DNA from: Rhodanobacter sp.
Lineage (GTDB): Bacteria; Pseudomonadota; Gammaproteobacteria; Xanthomonadales; Rhodanobacteraceae
NCBI GenBank assembly: GCA_024711345.1
Contig: JANJTA010000005.1
Coordinates: forward strand, 1 to 64,000
Length of the DNA stretch: 64,000 nucleotides
Direction: 5' to 3'
In this document: piece after piece, positions 8,831-17,581 of the stretch
Position numbering within the stretch: the stretch's first letter is position 1
How the letters are laid out: each line of letters begins with the position of its first letter
The notes under the pieces: generated by a model
Told to the model about the DNA's origin: nothing
Database searches by the model: none
The model's input: only the letters and a program-made list of their open reading frames with translations
Program-made: the position numbers and the translations under genes

Positions 8831-9768
8831 GGCAGCCCCGCGTGGGGCGCCGGCGATGGCCGGGTGCGCGCCGCCAGCACCAGCGACAGGTAGGCCGCCA
8901 CGTGCGCGAGCAGCGGGCCCGGGCGGCGCTGCAGGTAGGCGATCTTGGCGTCGATGTAATGCGACTGCGCGCGCAGCAGGGTGCGGTACGGCTCGTCGAA
9001 CAGGCCGGCGCGGCGCAGTGCGATGTGGCGCGATTCGGCGAGGTTGCCCAGCCGCGTCTCCAGGTGCCGGGTGCGGCTCAGGTTCGCGCCGTGCATGCGG
9101 TAGGCACACACGCTGACGTCGATGAAGCCGAGCGCGTCGCGCGCGGCCAGGCGCAGGAACAGGTCCCAGTCCTCGATGCGCAGCCCCTCGCTCCAGCGGT
9201 CGACGGTATCCAGCGCGCTCTTGCGGATCAACGCCACCGGCCCGCCCACCGCCCACTGCCGGATCACCGCGCGGCGGATGCCGTCGTCGGAGCGGTACAG
9301 GCTCTTGTCGGCGCCGTGCAGGTCGCACATGCCGCTGTCGTGCAGCTTGCGGTCGTGCTGGTCGACCACGATCGAATCGCCGATCACCGCGCCCTTGCCC
9401 GAGTGCTCCTGCAGGTAGCGCACCTGGGCGGCGAGCCCGCCGGGCAGCAGGTAGTCGTCGCTGGCGCCAGGGCGCAGGAATTCGCCATTGGCGCGCGCCG
9501 CCAGCTCGTTGAGCGTCGCGGCGATGCCGCGGTTCTCGCGCTGCACGTACTCGATCGGGATGTCCATGCAGTGCGTCGCCACCCAGTCGGCGATGAGCGC
9601 GCCGGTGCGGTCGGTCGAGCCGTCGTCGATGACGATCAGCTCCTTGGCCGGGTACGGGTCTTCCAGCACGCTGTCCAGGCTGCGCCGCACGAAGCGCTCG
9701 TGGTTGAACGCCGGAATCAGCACCGAGACCAGCGGCGGCGCGGCGCTTGCAGCTATGTCGGACGCCAT
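8827..9768 (-). CDS. Glycosyltransferase family 2 (GT-A)
   Basis: A 313-residue GT-A glycosyltransferase. VSVLIPAFNHERFVRRSL and LIVIDDGSTDRTG form the N-terminal nucleotide-binding part, and LRPGASDDYLLP supplies the metal-binding acidic residues in place of a plain DXD. IEDWDLFLRLA is the ED-type catalytic-loop motif common in GT2 enzymes. It acts on the cytoplasmic side. ATG at 9768 lies 2 bases after the flippase stop. With the two GT4 genes it makes three visible transferases, so the repeat unit may be a tri- or tetrasaccharide if the initiating enzyme is encoded elsewhere. Confidence 0.88.
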   Translation of the reverse strand: MASDIAASAAPPLVSVLIPAFNHERFVRRSLDSVLEDPYPAKELIVIDDGSTDRTGALIADWVATHCMDIPIEYVQRENRGIAATLNELAARANGEFLRPGASDDYLLPGGLAAQVRYLQEHSGKGAVIGDSIVVDQHDRKLHDSGMCDLHGADKSLYRSDDGIRRAVIRQWAVGGPVALIRKSALDTVDRWSEGLRIEDWDLFLRLAARDALGFIDVSVCAYRMHGANLSRTRHLETRLGNLAESRHIALRRAGLFDEPYRTLLRAQSHYIDAKIAYLQRRPGPLLAHVAAYLSLVLAARTRPSPAPHAGLP

Positions 9769-9770
9769 CG

Positions 9771-11021
9771 TCACAGCCCTCCCAGGTAGCGCCGCACGAC
9801 CAGCAGGTTGAAGGCGAGGTAGGCGAGGTAGTTGGCGGCGAAGGCGTACATCGCGCCGACCAGGCCGAAGTGCGCGGTGAACACGTAGACCAGCGCCAGG
9901 TAGCTGGCCGCGAACACGCACTCGGAGATCACGAACAGCCGCGTCATGGCCTTGGCCAGCATCACGTACGAAACGATGAAGGCGGCGATCTTGATGACGT
10001 CGCCGACCAGCTGCGGCGCGTACAGCGCATTGGCCGGCGCAAAGTCGGCGCTGAACAGCCAGCGCGTCAGCGGCTCGCGCAGCAGGTACACCGAGGCGGC
10101 CAGCACCGTCACCACCGGCAGCACGCAGCGGTACGCGCGGCGCAGCTCGGCCTTCAGCGCGTCGCGCCCCTGCAGCGAGGACAGCCGGGGCAGGTAGTAG
10201 ATGTTGATGGCCGCGGTGAGGAACAGCAGGTAGGCATCCGAGACCTTGCCCACCGCCTGCCAGTAGCCGACCTGCTGCCAGCCCAGCTCCAGCGCGAGGT
10301 GGTCGCGCACCGCGATGTTCACCAGCGGCGAGACCAGCGCGGCGGTGAGCGTCATCAGCGAGAACGCGGCGAGCCGCCAGCTCATCTCGCGGTCGAAGCG
10401 CAGCCGCAGCATGCTGCGCCGGAAGTACGGGCTGCGCCACCACGCCGGCAGCCCGACCAGCAGCCACAGCAGCTGGCCCAGCACCAGCGCCAGCAGCGCG
10501 CCGTACAGGTGCAGCCAGCGCGCCAGCGCGATCACCGTGACGATGCTGAGCAGCGAGCCCAGCACCTGGATCAGCGCCAGCCGGCGCACGTCCATGAAGC
10601 CGTTGACCACGGCCAGGATGTAGTTGACCAGCGCAATGCCGAGCTGGGCCACGGCCAGCACGCGGATCAGCCCGGCGTAGGCGACGTCGTCCAGCAGCCA
10701 CGCCGCCAGCGGCCGGCTGAACGCCAGCGCCAGGGCACCCATCAGCAGCGAGGCGCACAGCGCGTACCACAGCGCGGCGGCCAGCAGGCGCGCGAGGCGC
10801 TGCGGATCCTCGCGGTACTCGGCCACGTACTTCACGATGCCGGCGCTGATGCCGCCGCCGGCCAGCACCGCCAGCAGCGACATCAGGCTCATGAACTGGC
10901 CCAGCTTGCCCACGCCCTCCGGCCCGGCGAACCACGCGACCAGCTTGACCACCACCAGCGCCGCGAGCAGCCGCGCCGCGGTGGCGAGGCCGGAGTAGAA
11001 GCCGGCGCGCGCGATGTTCAT
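9771..11021 (-). CDS. Wzx-type O-antigen translocase (lipid-linked repeat-unit flippase)
   Basis: A 416-residue MATE/MOP-superfamily membrane protein with about twelve hydrophobic segments, resembling WzxE/O-antigen translocases. The N-terminus reads [19 protein letters not shown], then [20 protein letters not shown], a region well conserved in WzxE-like proteins. It would move undecaprenyl-linked oligosaccharide across the inner membrane before polymerisation. ATG 11021 overlaps the upstream aminotransferase stop (ATGA); an in-frame GTG nine bases upstream is less likely. With the Wzy-like and Wzz-like genes it indicates a Wzx/Wzy-dependent pathway. Confidence 0.87.
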   Translation of the reverse strand: MNIARAGFYSGLATAARLLAALVVVKLVAWFAGPEGVGKLGQFMSLMSLLAVLAGGGISAGIVKYVAEYREDPQRLARLLAAALWYALCASLLMGALALAFSRPLAAWLLDDVAYAGLIRVLAVAQLGIALVNYILAVVNGFMDVRRLALIQVLGSLLSIVTVIALARWLHLYGALLALVLGQLLWLLVGLPAWWRSPYFRRSMLRLRFDREMSWRLAAFSLMTLTAALVSPLVNIAVRDHLALELGWQQVGYWQAVGKVSDAYLLFLTAAINIYYLPRLSSLQGRDALKAELRRAYRCVLPVVTVLAASVYLLREPLTRWLFSADFAPANALYAPQLVGDVIKIAAFIVSYVMLAKAMTRLFVISECVFAASYLALVYVFTAHFGLVGAMYAFAANYLAYLAFNLLVVRRYLGGL

Positions 11022-12160
11022 GGCGGGCACCGGAACGCCTGGCAGGCGTCGATCACCCGCTGCACCGCCGCGTCACTGAGCGTGGGGTCCATCGGCAGGC
11101 TCAGCACTTCCTCGTGCAGGCGTTCGGTCAGCGGCAGCCGCAGGTGGTGCAGTTCCGGGTAGGCCGGCTGCCGGTGCGGCGGCACCGGGTAGTGCACCTG
11201 GCTGTGGATGCCGTGCGCCAGCAGGTGCCGCTGCAGCGCGTCGCGGCGGGCGCAGCGCAGCACGAACAGGTGCCAGGCGTGGCCCTCCTCGTGCGCCACC
11301 TGCGGCAGGCGCAGCTGCGCATGGCGGATGCCGTCGCGGTAGCGGCGCGCCACCGCGCGGCGGCGCGCGACGTCCTCGTCGAGATGGCGCAGCTTGACCC
11401 GCAGCAGCGCCGCCTGGATCTCGTCCAGCCGCGAGTTGACGCCCTGCATCAGGTGGCGGTACTTCACCTCGGCGCCGTAGTTGCGCAGCGCCGCGACCTG
11501 CCGCGCCAGCGGCGCGTCGGCGGTCACCACCGCGCCGCCGTCGCCCAGCGCGCCGAGGTTCTTGGCCGGGAAGAAGCTGAAGGCCGCCGCGTCGCCGAAC
11601 GCACCCGCGCGGCGGCCGTCGCGCGCGGCGCCGTGCGCCTGCGCGGCGTCCTCGATCAGCAGCAGCCGGTGCCGCTTCGCCAGCGCCGCCAGCGCCGGCA
11701 TGTCGGCCAGCTGGCCGTACAGGTGCACCGCCATGATCGCGCGCGTGCGCGGCCCGATCGCCGCTTCCACGGCGGCCGGATCGAGATTGAAGCTCGCCGG
11801 ATCGGGCTCCAGCGGCACCGGCCGCAGCCGGTTCGCGCTGACCGCGAGGAAGCTGGCGATGAAGGTGTTGCCCGGCACGATCACCTCGTCGCCCTCGCGC
11901 AGTGCACCGAGCTGGCAATAGCCGCGCAGGATCAGCGCCAGCGCATCCAGCCCGTTGCCCACGCCCAGCGCGTACGGCACGCCGCACCAGGCGGCGAACT
12001 CGCGCTCGAACGCGGCCAGTTCTTCGCCCATCACGTACCAGCCCGAATCGATCACCCGCGCCGCCGCCGCCTTCAGCTCGTCGGCGTAACGCGCGTTGAT
12101 CGCGCCGACGTCGAGGAACGGCACCTCGGCCAGGGCCGCTTCGCTCGCCGCGCCGGCCAT
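11018..12160 (-). CDS. fdtB: DegT/DnrJ/EryC1-type sugar aminotransferase (FdtB/QdtB-like)
   Basis: A 380-residue PLP enzyme of the sugar aminotransferase family. The Schiff-base lysine is in [14 protein letters not shown] at about K200, and [11 protein letters not shown] gives the PLP-ring aspartate at about D171. Together with the FdtA-like ketoisomerase and an acetyltransferase in the same operon, it most likely transaminates a dTDP-3-keto-6-deoxyhexose at C3, leading to Fuc3NAc or Qui3NAc. The stop/start overlap with the upstream acyltransferase is TGATG. The galacto versus gluco outcome depends on the ketoisomerase and cannot be decided by eye. No rmlA or rmlB is present here. Confidence 0.85.
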   Translation of the reverse strand: MAGAASEAALAEVPFLDVGAINARYADELKAAAARVIDSGWYVMGEELAAFEREFAAWCGVPYALGVGNGLDALALILRGYCQLGALREGDEVIVPGNTFIASFLAVSANRLRPVPLEPDPASFNLDPAAVEAAIGPRTRAIMAVHLYGQLADMPALAALAKRHRLLLIEDAAQAHGAARDGRRAGAFGDAAAFSFFPAKNLGALGDGGAVVTADAPLARQVAALRNYGAEVKYRHLMQGVNSRLDEIQAALLRVKLRHLDEDVARRRAVARRYRDGIRHAQLRLPQVAHEEGHAWHLFVLRCARRDALQRHLLAHGIHSQVHYPVPPHRQPAYPELHHLRLPLTERLHEEVLSLPMDPTLSDAAVQRVIDACQAFRCPP

Positions 12161-13092
12161 CACAGCGGCCACTCGTAGAAGTCGTGCACCACCGCGCGCG
12201 CGCCAAAGTATTCCTTCTGCGTGACCAGGCCGCCGTTGAGCACGCGTCCTTCCTGTTCGGTGGAAATGCCGAAGCTGAAGTAGGCGCGGTCGGCGTAGAC
12301 GCCGCCGATCAGTTCGGCCAGCAGGTAGCTGAGCGCGCCGGCACTCCGGCCCTGCTCCGACACGGCCATGTACTGCGTATGCGCGACCTTGCCGAGGTCG
12401 TAGACCAGCACGCCGGCCAGCAGCTCGCCCTCGCGGCGCGCCTCGTGCAGCACCAGCTGCTGCGGGAAGCGCCCCAGCAGCAGGCGCAGTTCCGCCAGGC
12501 TGTGCGTGGGCTGCGTGTCGTGCTTGCGCAGTACCTCGCTCAGCAGCGCGTGGAACTCGGCCGGGTCGGCGGCCGGCTGCAGCTCGATGCCGGCCTTGCG
12601 CGCCTTGTTGACCGCGCGCTGGCGGCCTTGCGAGAAATGGAACGTCTCGCGCAGCGGGATCGCCGAGGAGAGGTCGCGCCGCGCCAGTCGCGCGCCGAGG
12701 CGGTGCAGCGCGTACAGGTCCTCCTCGGCCGGGTAGGCGTGGAAGATGTGCGGCACCGCCTTGTAGATCACCCGCTCCACGCCCAGCGCGCGGTAGTGGC
12801 GGGCGATCTGCCCGAACACGCCCAGTGTCGACTCGGCGCGCAGCCCCTGCGTGGTGACCAGCCCGGCATAGGTGAGCCCGGCGTGGCTGGTCACCACGTT
12901 GCCTTGCCCGCTGGCCGGGAACACCGCCACCACCTCGCCGTGCCGCTCGACCAACAGCGACTGGTCGACGAAGCGATCGGCGTGGTAGTCCATGTAGCCG
13001 CGCCGGTGCAGCAGGTTGCCGTTGCGCGAACGCCCGACCAGCGCGTCCCAGGCGTGCACGTCGGCGGCGGTGTAGGGCCTAACGCTGCACAT
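12160..13092 (-). CDS. GNAT/FemAB-like acyltransferase
   Basis: A 310-residue protein resembling the FemAB/GNAT fold proteins (acetyltransferase domain type 6) found in polysaccharide loci. The N-terminal half has [18 protein letters not shown], and the C-terminal half has [21 protein letters not shown] and a conserved YFSFGIS segment. These enzymes transfer acyl or aminoacyl groups to sugars or amines. Two in-frame ATGs exist, at 13110 and 13092. The second is chosen because AGGGAG lies six bases before it. It overlaps the upstream propeller gene by 14 bases. It may acylate the amino sugar or another residue of the repeat; the donor is unknown. Confidence 0.72.
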   Translation of the reverse strand: MCSVRPYTAADVHAWDALVGRSRNGNLLHRRGYMDYHADRFVDQSLLVERHGEVVAVFPASGQGNVVTSHAGLTYAGLVTTQGLRAESTLGVFGQIARHYRALGVERVIYKAVPHIFHAYPAEEDLYALHRLGARLARRDLSSAIPLRETFHFSQGRQRAVNKARKAGIELQPAADPAEFHALLSEVLRKHDTQPTHSLAELRLLLGRFPQQLVLHEARREGELLAGVLVYDLGKVAHTQYMAVSEQGRSAGALSYLLAELIGGVYADRAYFSFGISTEQEGRVLNGGLVTQKEYFGARAVVHDFYEWPL

Positions 13093-14026
13093 CGGCGGCT
13101 CCCTGCGCATAGTCGGCGGTGGCCAGGCCGAAGCCGTCCACGCCCATGTCGTTGCCGTTGTAGAACATCAGCAGCCGGTCGCGCTGGCGCAGCAGCGCGG
13201 GGTAGCACAGCGTGCGCGAGTCCCAGCCGCGGGCGGACAGCGCGATGCCCAGCATCGCGTCGCGGCGCTCCCACGCGACGCCGTCGTCGCTGGCGGCGAC
13301 GCCGGGAAAGTAGCCGCCGTGGACGTCGCCGCGGGTGAAGTACATCAGGTAGCGGCTGCCGAAGCGGTACACGCGCGGCCGGCCGATGCGGTATTCGCTG
13401 CCGCGCGGGCGCAGGCAGGGCTGGTCGGCGCGCGGGATCGCGGCCAGGTCATCCGTCGCCACGTGGCGGATGTGGTAGCGCGGGAACGGCTGGCCGCCGA
13501 TGCTTTCCCAGTCGTCGCCCGCCGCGTACCACAGGCGCCAGCGGCCGTGCTCGTACATCGCCGTATGCACCGCGGCGATGGTGCTGCGGCCGGGCGCGCG
13601 ATCCAGGAGCGGGGTGTCCTGCACGCGCTGGAAGCTGTCGCCGCCGTCGCGCGAGATGGCCAGGCCGGTGAAGGCCAGGAACTTGGCCCGGGCCACGCGC
13701 TGGAAGCCGACGTAGAACAGGTGCAGGCCACCCGGCGCGTCGACCAGGTCGCCCAGGATCATGCCGTTGTCGTCGAAGCAGCCGCCGCGGCCGAGCTCGA
13801 GCACCGGCTCGGCGCTGACCCGCACGATCGTCGCCGGATCGTCCGCGCGCACGTCGACGTAGCCGATCCGGCTGACTCCGTCGGCGTCGCGAAAGCCTGC
13901 GTAGACGCGGATGCGGTCGTCGTCGAGGCGGTACGGCGTGGGAGTGAGCGCCGAGTGGCGCATCCAGCCGCCCACCCCTTGCCGCGCGGTGTCGAAGATC
14001 AGCCCTTGCTTGGTCCAGGCGAACAT
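13079..14026 (-). CDS. Five-bladed-propeller glycosidase-like protein (GH43/GH32-like)
   Basis: A 315-residue soluble protein with no signal peptide. Repeated segments such as IRVYAGFRDADG, HLFYVGFQRV, WRLWYAAGDDW and LLMFYNGNDMG look like blades of a GH43/GH32-like beta-propeller. Such cytoplasmic proteins occur in polysaccharide loci, but their reaction is usually unproven. The active-site carboxylates cannot be assigned confidently. Its stop overlaps the downstream acyltransferase start, and its ATG follows the acetyltransferase gene by 7 bases, so it is expressed with the amino-sugar genes. It may process or sense a sugar rather than hydrolyse polymer. Confidence 0.66.
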   Translation of the reverse strand: MFAWTKQGLIFDTARQGVGGWMRHSALTPTPYRLDDDRIRVYAGFRDADGVSRIGYVDVRADDPATIVRVSAEPVLELGRGGCFDDNGMILGDLVDAPGGLHLFYVGFQRVARAKFLAFTGLAISRDGGDSFQRVQDTPLLDRAPGRSTIAAVHTAMYEHGRWRLWYAAGDDWESIGGQPFPRYHIRHVATDDLAAIPRADQPCLRPRGSEYRIGRPRVYRFGSRYLMYFTRGDVHGGYFPGVAASDDGVAWERRDAMLGIALSARGWDSRTLCYPALLRQRDRLLMFYNGNDMGVDGFGLATADYAQGAADVQR

Positions 14027-14033
14027 GCGCGCG

Positions 14034-14699
14034 TCACAGCCTCACGTCGAGGCTGGACTTGCCGGGCAGCGCGCGCGCCGGCGAGCCGACGTAGACGCGG
14101 CCCGGCTCGGTGTCGCGGGTGACCAGCGCGCCGGCGCCGATCACGTTGTCGGCGGCGACTTTCACGTGGTCGTTGAAGGTGCTGTTCACCCCCACGAAGC
14201 TGCTCTGGCCGATCTCGCAGTAGCCGGAAATGACCGCGTGCGAGGCGACGAACACGTGGTCGTGCACCGCCGTGCGGTGGCCCACGTGGTTGCCGCTCCA
14301 CAGGATGCAGTTGTTGCCGATGCGCACGAACGGCTGCACCACGTTGCCTTCGAAGATGAAGCTGTTCTCGCCCAGCTCGGCGTTGCGCCACACGAAGGCG
14401 CGCGAGCTGACGTAGCTGGCGAGCCGGTAGCCGCGGCGCTTCGCGTCGAGGTAGAAGCGCGTGCGCAGGCGGTTGAGCTGGCTGGCCGGGATGGCGACGA
14501 ACGCGTCGAACGCATCCGGCGGGTAGCGTTCTTCCAGCGTCTCGTAGGCCACCACCGGCCGGCCGGCCAGCTGCGGCTGCGCGAGATACTCGCGCTCGAC
14601 GCTGAAGGCAGCCACGTCGCGGTCGCCGTCGTGCTCGAAGTACTCGCAGGCGATCTGCGCGAACTCGCCCGCGCCGATGAGGACTAGAGGCTTTGGCAT
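14034..14699 (-). CDS. Hexapeptide-repeat sugar N-acetyltransferase (PglD/NeuD/FdtC-like)
   Basis: A 221-residue acyltransferase with an N-terminal Rossmann-like domain (PLVLIGAGEFAQIACEYF) and a C-terminal left-handed beta-helix built of hexapeptide repeats from about residue 100, ending GAGALVTRDTEPG and VYVGSPARALPGK. This is the NeuD/PglD architecture. Beside FdtA- and FdtB-like genes it probably N-acetylates the 3-amino group using acetyl-CoA. It overlaps the ketoisomerase gene by 16 bases. A role as O-acetyltransferase cannot be excluded. Confidence 0.83.
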   Translation of the reverse strand: MPKPLVLIGAGEFAQIACEYFEHDGDRDVAAFSVEREYLAQPQLAGRPVVAYETLEERYPPDAFDAFVAIPASQLNRLRTRFYLDAKRRGYRLASYVSSRAFVWRNAELGENSFIFEGNVVQPFVRIGNNCILWSGNHVGHRTAVHDHVFVASHAVISGYCEIGQSSFVGVNSTFNDHVKVAADNVIGAGALVTRDTEPGRVYVGSPARALPGKSSLDVRL

Positions 14700-15121
14700 G
14701 CGGCCAGGCCCTCCGCGTAGACCGGTCCGCGGACCTCGCGCAGGAAGGCGGCGTAGTCGGTGATGTAGTCGGCCGGGTCGTACAGGTGGTCGGCCAGCAC
14801 CATCAGCACGCAGTCTTCACTGAAGTCGTACAGCTCGCGCCACACCATGCTGCCCAGGTGCAGGCCGTAGGACGGGTCGTCGAGCACCACCTGCACCGGA
14901 CCGGTGCCGTCGTCCAGCAGGAAGGTGACCGAGCCGCGCACCGCCACCGCCAGCTGGTTGAGATGGCGGTGCGCGTGCCGGCCACGGCGCACGCCGTCGC
15001 AAGTGGCGAACAGGTAGTACACGCGCCGGATCACGAACGGCACGTTGCGGTCCTGTTCCAGCGCGATCAGCATGCCGCGGCTATCGCCGTGCTTCTGCAA
15101 CGGGATGCGTTCGATTTCCAT
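14684..15121 (-). CDS. fdtA: dTDP-6-deoxy-3,4-keto-hexulose isomerase-like (FdtA/QdtA, WxcM family)
   Basis: A 145-residue cupin-fold sugar 3,4-ketoisomerase. DSRGMLIALEQ and the RRGRHAHRHLNQLAV block carry the histidine pair (about H49 and H51) that matches the catalytic pair of FdtA. It would convert dTDP-4-keto-6-deoxyglucose to the 3-keto isomer for the FdtB-like transaminase. The length fits the family (about 135-145). It is the first gene of the minus-strand polysaccharide operon, so the promoter should lie in 15122-15497. FdtA and QdtA differ in C4 stereochemistry and cannot be told apart here. Confidence 0.85.
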   Translation of the reverse strand: MEIERIPLQKHGDSRGMLIALEQDRNVPFVIRRVYYLFATCDGVRRGRHAHRHLNQLAVAVRGSVTFLLDDGTGPVQVVLDDPSYGLHLGSMVWRELYDFSEDCVLMVLADHLYDPADYITDYAAFLREVRGPVYAEGLAACQSL

Positions 15122-15497
15122 GTTCCGGGCCCGGCAGTGATGTCGAGGGAGGACCGACCTGTCTGGGTGCCGCCCGGCGCGCGAAAGGTTGCGGCGGGAA
15201 CCTCGCCGGGCGGCAGCGACTCCGATGCCATGCGGACGGCACCGGTGGCGGCCGCGCCGGACTCGCGGCGGCTACCTTGCGACCCTGCATCCATGACATG
15301 CTCTGGCCAACGCAGCACGACACACATTTCCCGCGCCTTCCCGCCCGGGTTGGCGCGAACGCCGCCGGCATCCACCCTGGCCGTTTCATCACGCACCGAT
15401 GGGCTCGAGCTCACTCTGGCAGGCAGCACGGGACCCCGCCGCACCCCCGCTTCCGGTGCGCCGCGGCAGGTACCGCACGCCTGCGGCCGAGGCGCCG
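15122..15497. other. Divergent intergenic region, promoter of the polysaccharide locus
   Basis: These 376 bases separate the first minus-strand glycan gene from the plus-strand outer-membrane protein gene. No convincing gene is seen; the short open frames here lack coding character or a ribosome site. It must hold the promoter for a roughly 15 kb operon and one for the plus-strand gene, but no clear -35/-10 or sigma-54 element was recognisable in this GC-rich stretch. Confidence 0.5.
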
Positions 15498-16289
15498 ATG
15501 ACGCGGCCGCCGGCGCGTCCCGCGCGCGGCAGCTGGACCCGGCGCGGCGCGTTCGCGCTGCTGCTCGCCGCGGCCGGCCCGGCGCTGCACGCGCAGGTGG
15601 CCTTCAACGGTGCGGCCGCGCTCAGCTCGCAACTGGTGGACCGCGGTCAGGCGATGACCCCGGCCACGCCGATCCTGCAAGGCGCCGCCTCCTGGACTTT
15701 CCCGGCCGGCTGGTCGCTGGGCCTGTCCGGCAGCACGCGGCTGCGTTCGCCGGGCCGGCTGGTGGCGGCGCTGGCGCAGGCCTCGCGGCACTGGGCGCTG
15801 GCCGGCGACTGGCAGATGCAGGCGAACCTGCTTTATTACCGCTACGAAGGCAGCGCGCGCTCGCGCGCCTTCGACCGCGCCGAAACCGGGCTGAGCTGGA
15901 GCTGGCGCGACGTGCTCACCGTCGGCGTGTCGGCGATCCACGTGATCGGCGGGCGGAACCGCCTGCGCGGCGCCGCGGACGCCAGCGTGCAGTGGCCGCT
16001 GACGCGCGGGTTTTCGCTGTCCGCCGGCGCGGGCATCGCGCAGGCGCCGATCGCGGCCTACGCCAGCTACGGCTATGACCGCCCGGGCCGCTCCGAGTAC
16101 CCCCGCACCGGCAGCTACCGCCACCGCCCGCCGGCGGACTTCCAGCGCTACGGCCACCTCGGCCTGCTGTGGAGCCACGGCCCCTGGCGGGTGGAAGGCC
16201 AGCGCATCCTGGCCGACCCGCACACGCGCCCGTCATGGGGCGGCATCCACGCTTCGCCGTGGGTGCTCACCGTCTCGCGCTCGTTCTGA
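15498..16289 (+). CDS. Exported outer-membrane-type protein (TIGR02001/TorF-like)
   Basis: A 263-residue protein. The N-terminus has an arginine-rich start and hydrophobic signal sequence ending in an AXA-type site (LHA before QVAFNG). The mature part alternates short amphipathic strands, for example GAAALSSQLVDRGQAM, AASWTFPAGWSLGLSG and RAETGLSWSWRDVLTVGV, and ends in an aromatic residue (SRSF), as outer-membrane barrels do. It resembles the TIGR02001 family by the early strand pattern. ATG 15498 is preferred over an upstream start because only this gives a signal peptide at the N-terminus. It is followed by the ECF sigma operon after 78 bases. Substrate and role are unknown. Confidence 0.68.
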   Translation: MTRPPARPARGSWTRRGAFALLLAAAGPALHAQVAFNGAAALSSQLVDRGQAMTPATPILQGAASWTFPAGWSLGLSGSTRLRSPGRLVAALAQASRHWALAGDWQMQANLLYYRYEGSARSRAFDRAETGLSWSWRDVLTVGVSAIHVIGGRNRLRGAADASVQWPLTRGFSLSAGAGIAQAPIAAYASYGYDRPGRSEYPRTGSYRHRPPADFQRYGHLGLLWSHGPWRVEGQRILADPHTRPSWGGIHASPWVLTVSRSF

Positions 16290-16367
16290 CCCGGAGGCAA
16301 CCTTTCCGCACCGACGCGGCACCCATCCGGCAACCCGGCACCGTCCCTCGACCCAGGCGAGGATCCC

Positions 16368-16952
16368 ATGCACGACGACGATCTCGACTCCGACGTCACC
16401 GACCGCCTGCTGCTGCAGCGCATGGCGAACGGTGATCGTGCCGCCCTGGGCATCCTGTATCGCAGCTACCACGGCCGGCTGTGCCGCTTCCTGGGCCGCC
16501 TGACCCGCCGCCCCGAGGTCATCGAGGAAGTCATCAACGACTGCTTCTGGATCGCCTGGCAGAAGGCCGGCAGCTTCCACGGCGACTCGCGCGTCTCCAC
16601 CTGGCTGATGGGCATCGCCTACCGCAGCGGGCTGAAGACCCTGCGCCAGCATGGCGACGCCCCGGTCGAGGACGATCCCCGGCGCGAGGAGCGCAGCGCC
16701 GCCCACGACCTGGACGAGGACCGCGAACTGCGCGACTGGCTGAGCAAGGGGCTCGACCGCCTGTCGGCGGACCAGCGCGTGGTGATCGAACTGGTCTACG
16801 GCGTGGGGCACAGCCTGGACGAGGTGGCCGTGATCATGCAGTGTCCGGTGGGCACGGTGAAGGCGCGCCTGTTCCATGCGCGGGTCAAGCTACGCAACGT
16901 GTTGCCGGGTCTGGCCGGCGAGCCGCCCCAACGCACCGAGGCCATGCCATGA
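16368..16952 (+). CDS. ECF-type RNA polymerase sigma factor
   Basis: A 194-residue sigma-70-family protein of ECF type. Region 2 (about 25-95) has LGILYRSYHGRLCRFLGRLT, VINDCFWIAWQKAGSF and VSTWLMGIAYRSGL. Region 4 (about 135-180) has LSADQRVVIELVYGVGHSL and the helix-turn-helix end VGTVKARLFHARVKLR. The stop overlaps the anti-sigma ATG by 4 bases, so the two are translationally coupled. It would direct transcription of its own operon and other targets when released from the anti-sigma. The inducing signal is unknown; the subtilase downstream suggests an envelope signal. Confidence 0.93.
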   Translation: MHDDDLDSDVTDRLLLQRMANGDRAALGILYRSYHGRLCRFLGRLTRRPEVIEEVINDCFWIAWQKAGSFHGDSRVSTWLMGIAYRSGLKTLRQHGDAPVEDDPRREERSAAHDLDEDRELRDWLSKGLDRLSADQRVVIELVYGVGHSLDEVAVIMQCPVGTVKARLFHARVKLRNVLPGLAGEPPQRTEAMP

Positions 16953-17581
16953 CGTTTCCGATGGATTCCGGCAAGGACTGCGTCCGCGCCTGGGAAATGA
17001 TGCCGTGGGTGCTGCAGGACAGCGCCACGGCGGAACAGGGCGCGTGGCTGGAAGGCCACCTGGCGCAATGCGCGGCCTGCCGGGCGGAGTTCGCCCAGCA
17101 GAGCCGCCTGCGGCTGGCGCTGTCGCTGCCGGCGCAGCCGGCGCCGGACGTCGAGGCCGGGCTGGGCCGCCTGCTGCAGCGCCTCGACGCACCCGCGGCG
17201 ACGCCGGCTCCGGCGCGTGCGCGCGCAGCCGGCTGGCTCAACCGCGCGCTGGTCGCCGCGGTGCTGGTGCAGGCGCTCGGCATCGGCATCCTCGGCGTGA
17301 AGCTGTGGTCGGCGGGCAGCGCACCCGCCTATCGCACGCTGAGCGAACCCAGCCAGGGCGCGCCGGCGGGGACGATCCGGGTGGTGCCCGACGCCGGCAT
17401 GACGCTGGCCGACTGGAACGCGCTGCTGCATGCGCTGCGGCTGCAGGTGGTGGCCGGCCCCAACGACGTCGGCGCCTACACGGTGGCGCCGGCGAGTTCC
17501 GCCTCGACCGCGCAGCAGGCGCTGCAGCAGCTGCGCAGCACGCGCGGCATCGTGCTGGCGGAGCCCGTCGCCACGCCATGA
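16949..17581 (+). CDS. Membrane anti-sigma factor, zinc-finger N-domain and I9-like periplasmic domain
   Basis: A 210-residue single-pass protein. The cytoplasmic part (1-95) has the zf-HC2/ZAS-type HX3CX2C (about H37, C41, C44) plus C11, which would clamp the ECF sigma factor. One membrane helix lies at about 99-119 (ALVAAVLVQALGIGILGVKL). The periplasmic domain (141-210) reads GTIRVVPDAGMTLADWNALL, later LQQLRSTRGIVLAEPV, a beta-alpha-beta pattern like the I9-type propeptide of subtilases. The next gene is a lipoprotein subtilase with a similar prodomain, so the periplasmic domain may be its partner or substrate. Start and stop overlap both neighbours by 4 bases. Confidence 0.85.
   Translation: MTFPMDSGKDCVRAWEMMPWVLQDSATAEQGAWLEGHLAQCAACRAEFAQQSRLRLALSLPAQPAPDVEAGLGRLLQRLDAPAATPAPARARAAGWLNRALVAAVLVQALGIGILGVKLWSAGSAPAYRTLSEPSQGAPAGTIRVVPDAGMTLADWNALLHALRLQVVAGPNDVGAYTVAPASSASTAQQALQQLRSTRGIVLAEPVATP

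Noticed and set aside
15122-15497. Short gene in the divergent gap
   Set aside because: Open frames there have no ribosome site, no domain and shadow-like composition.
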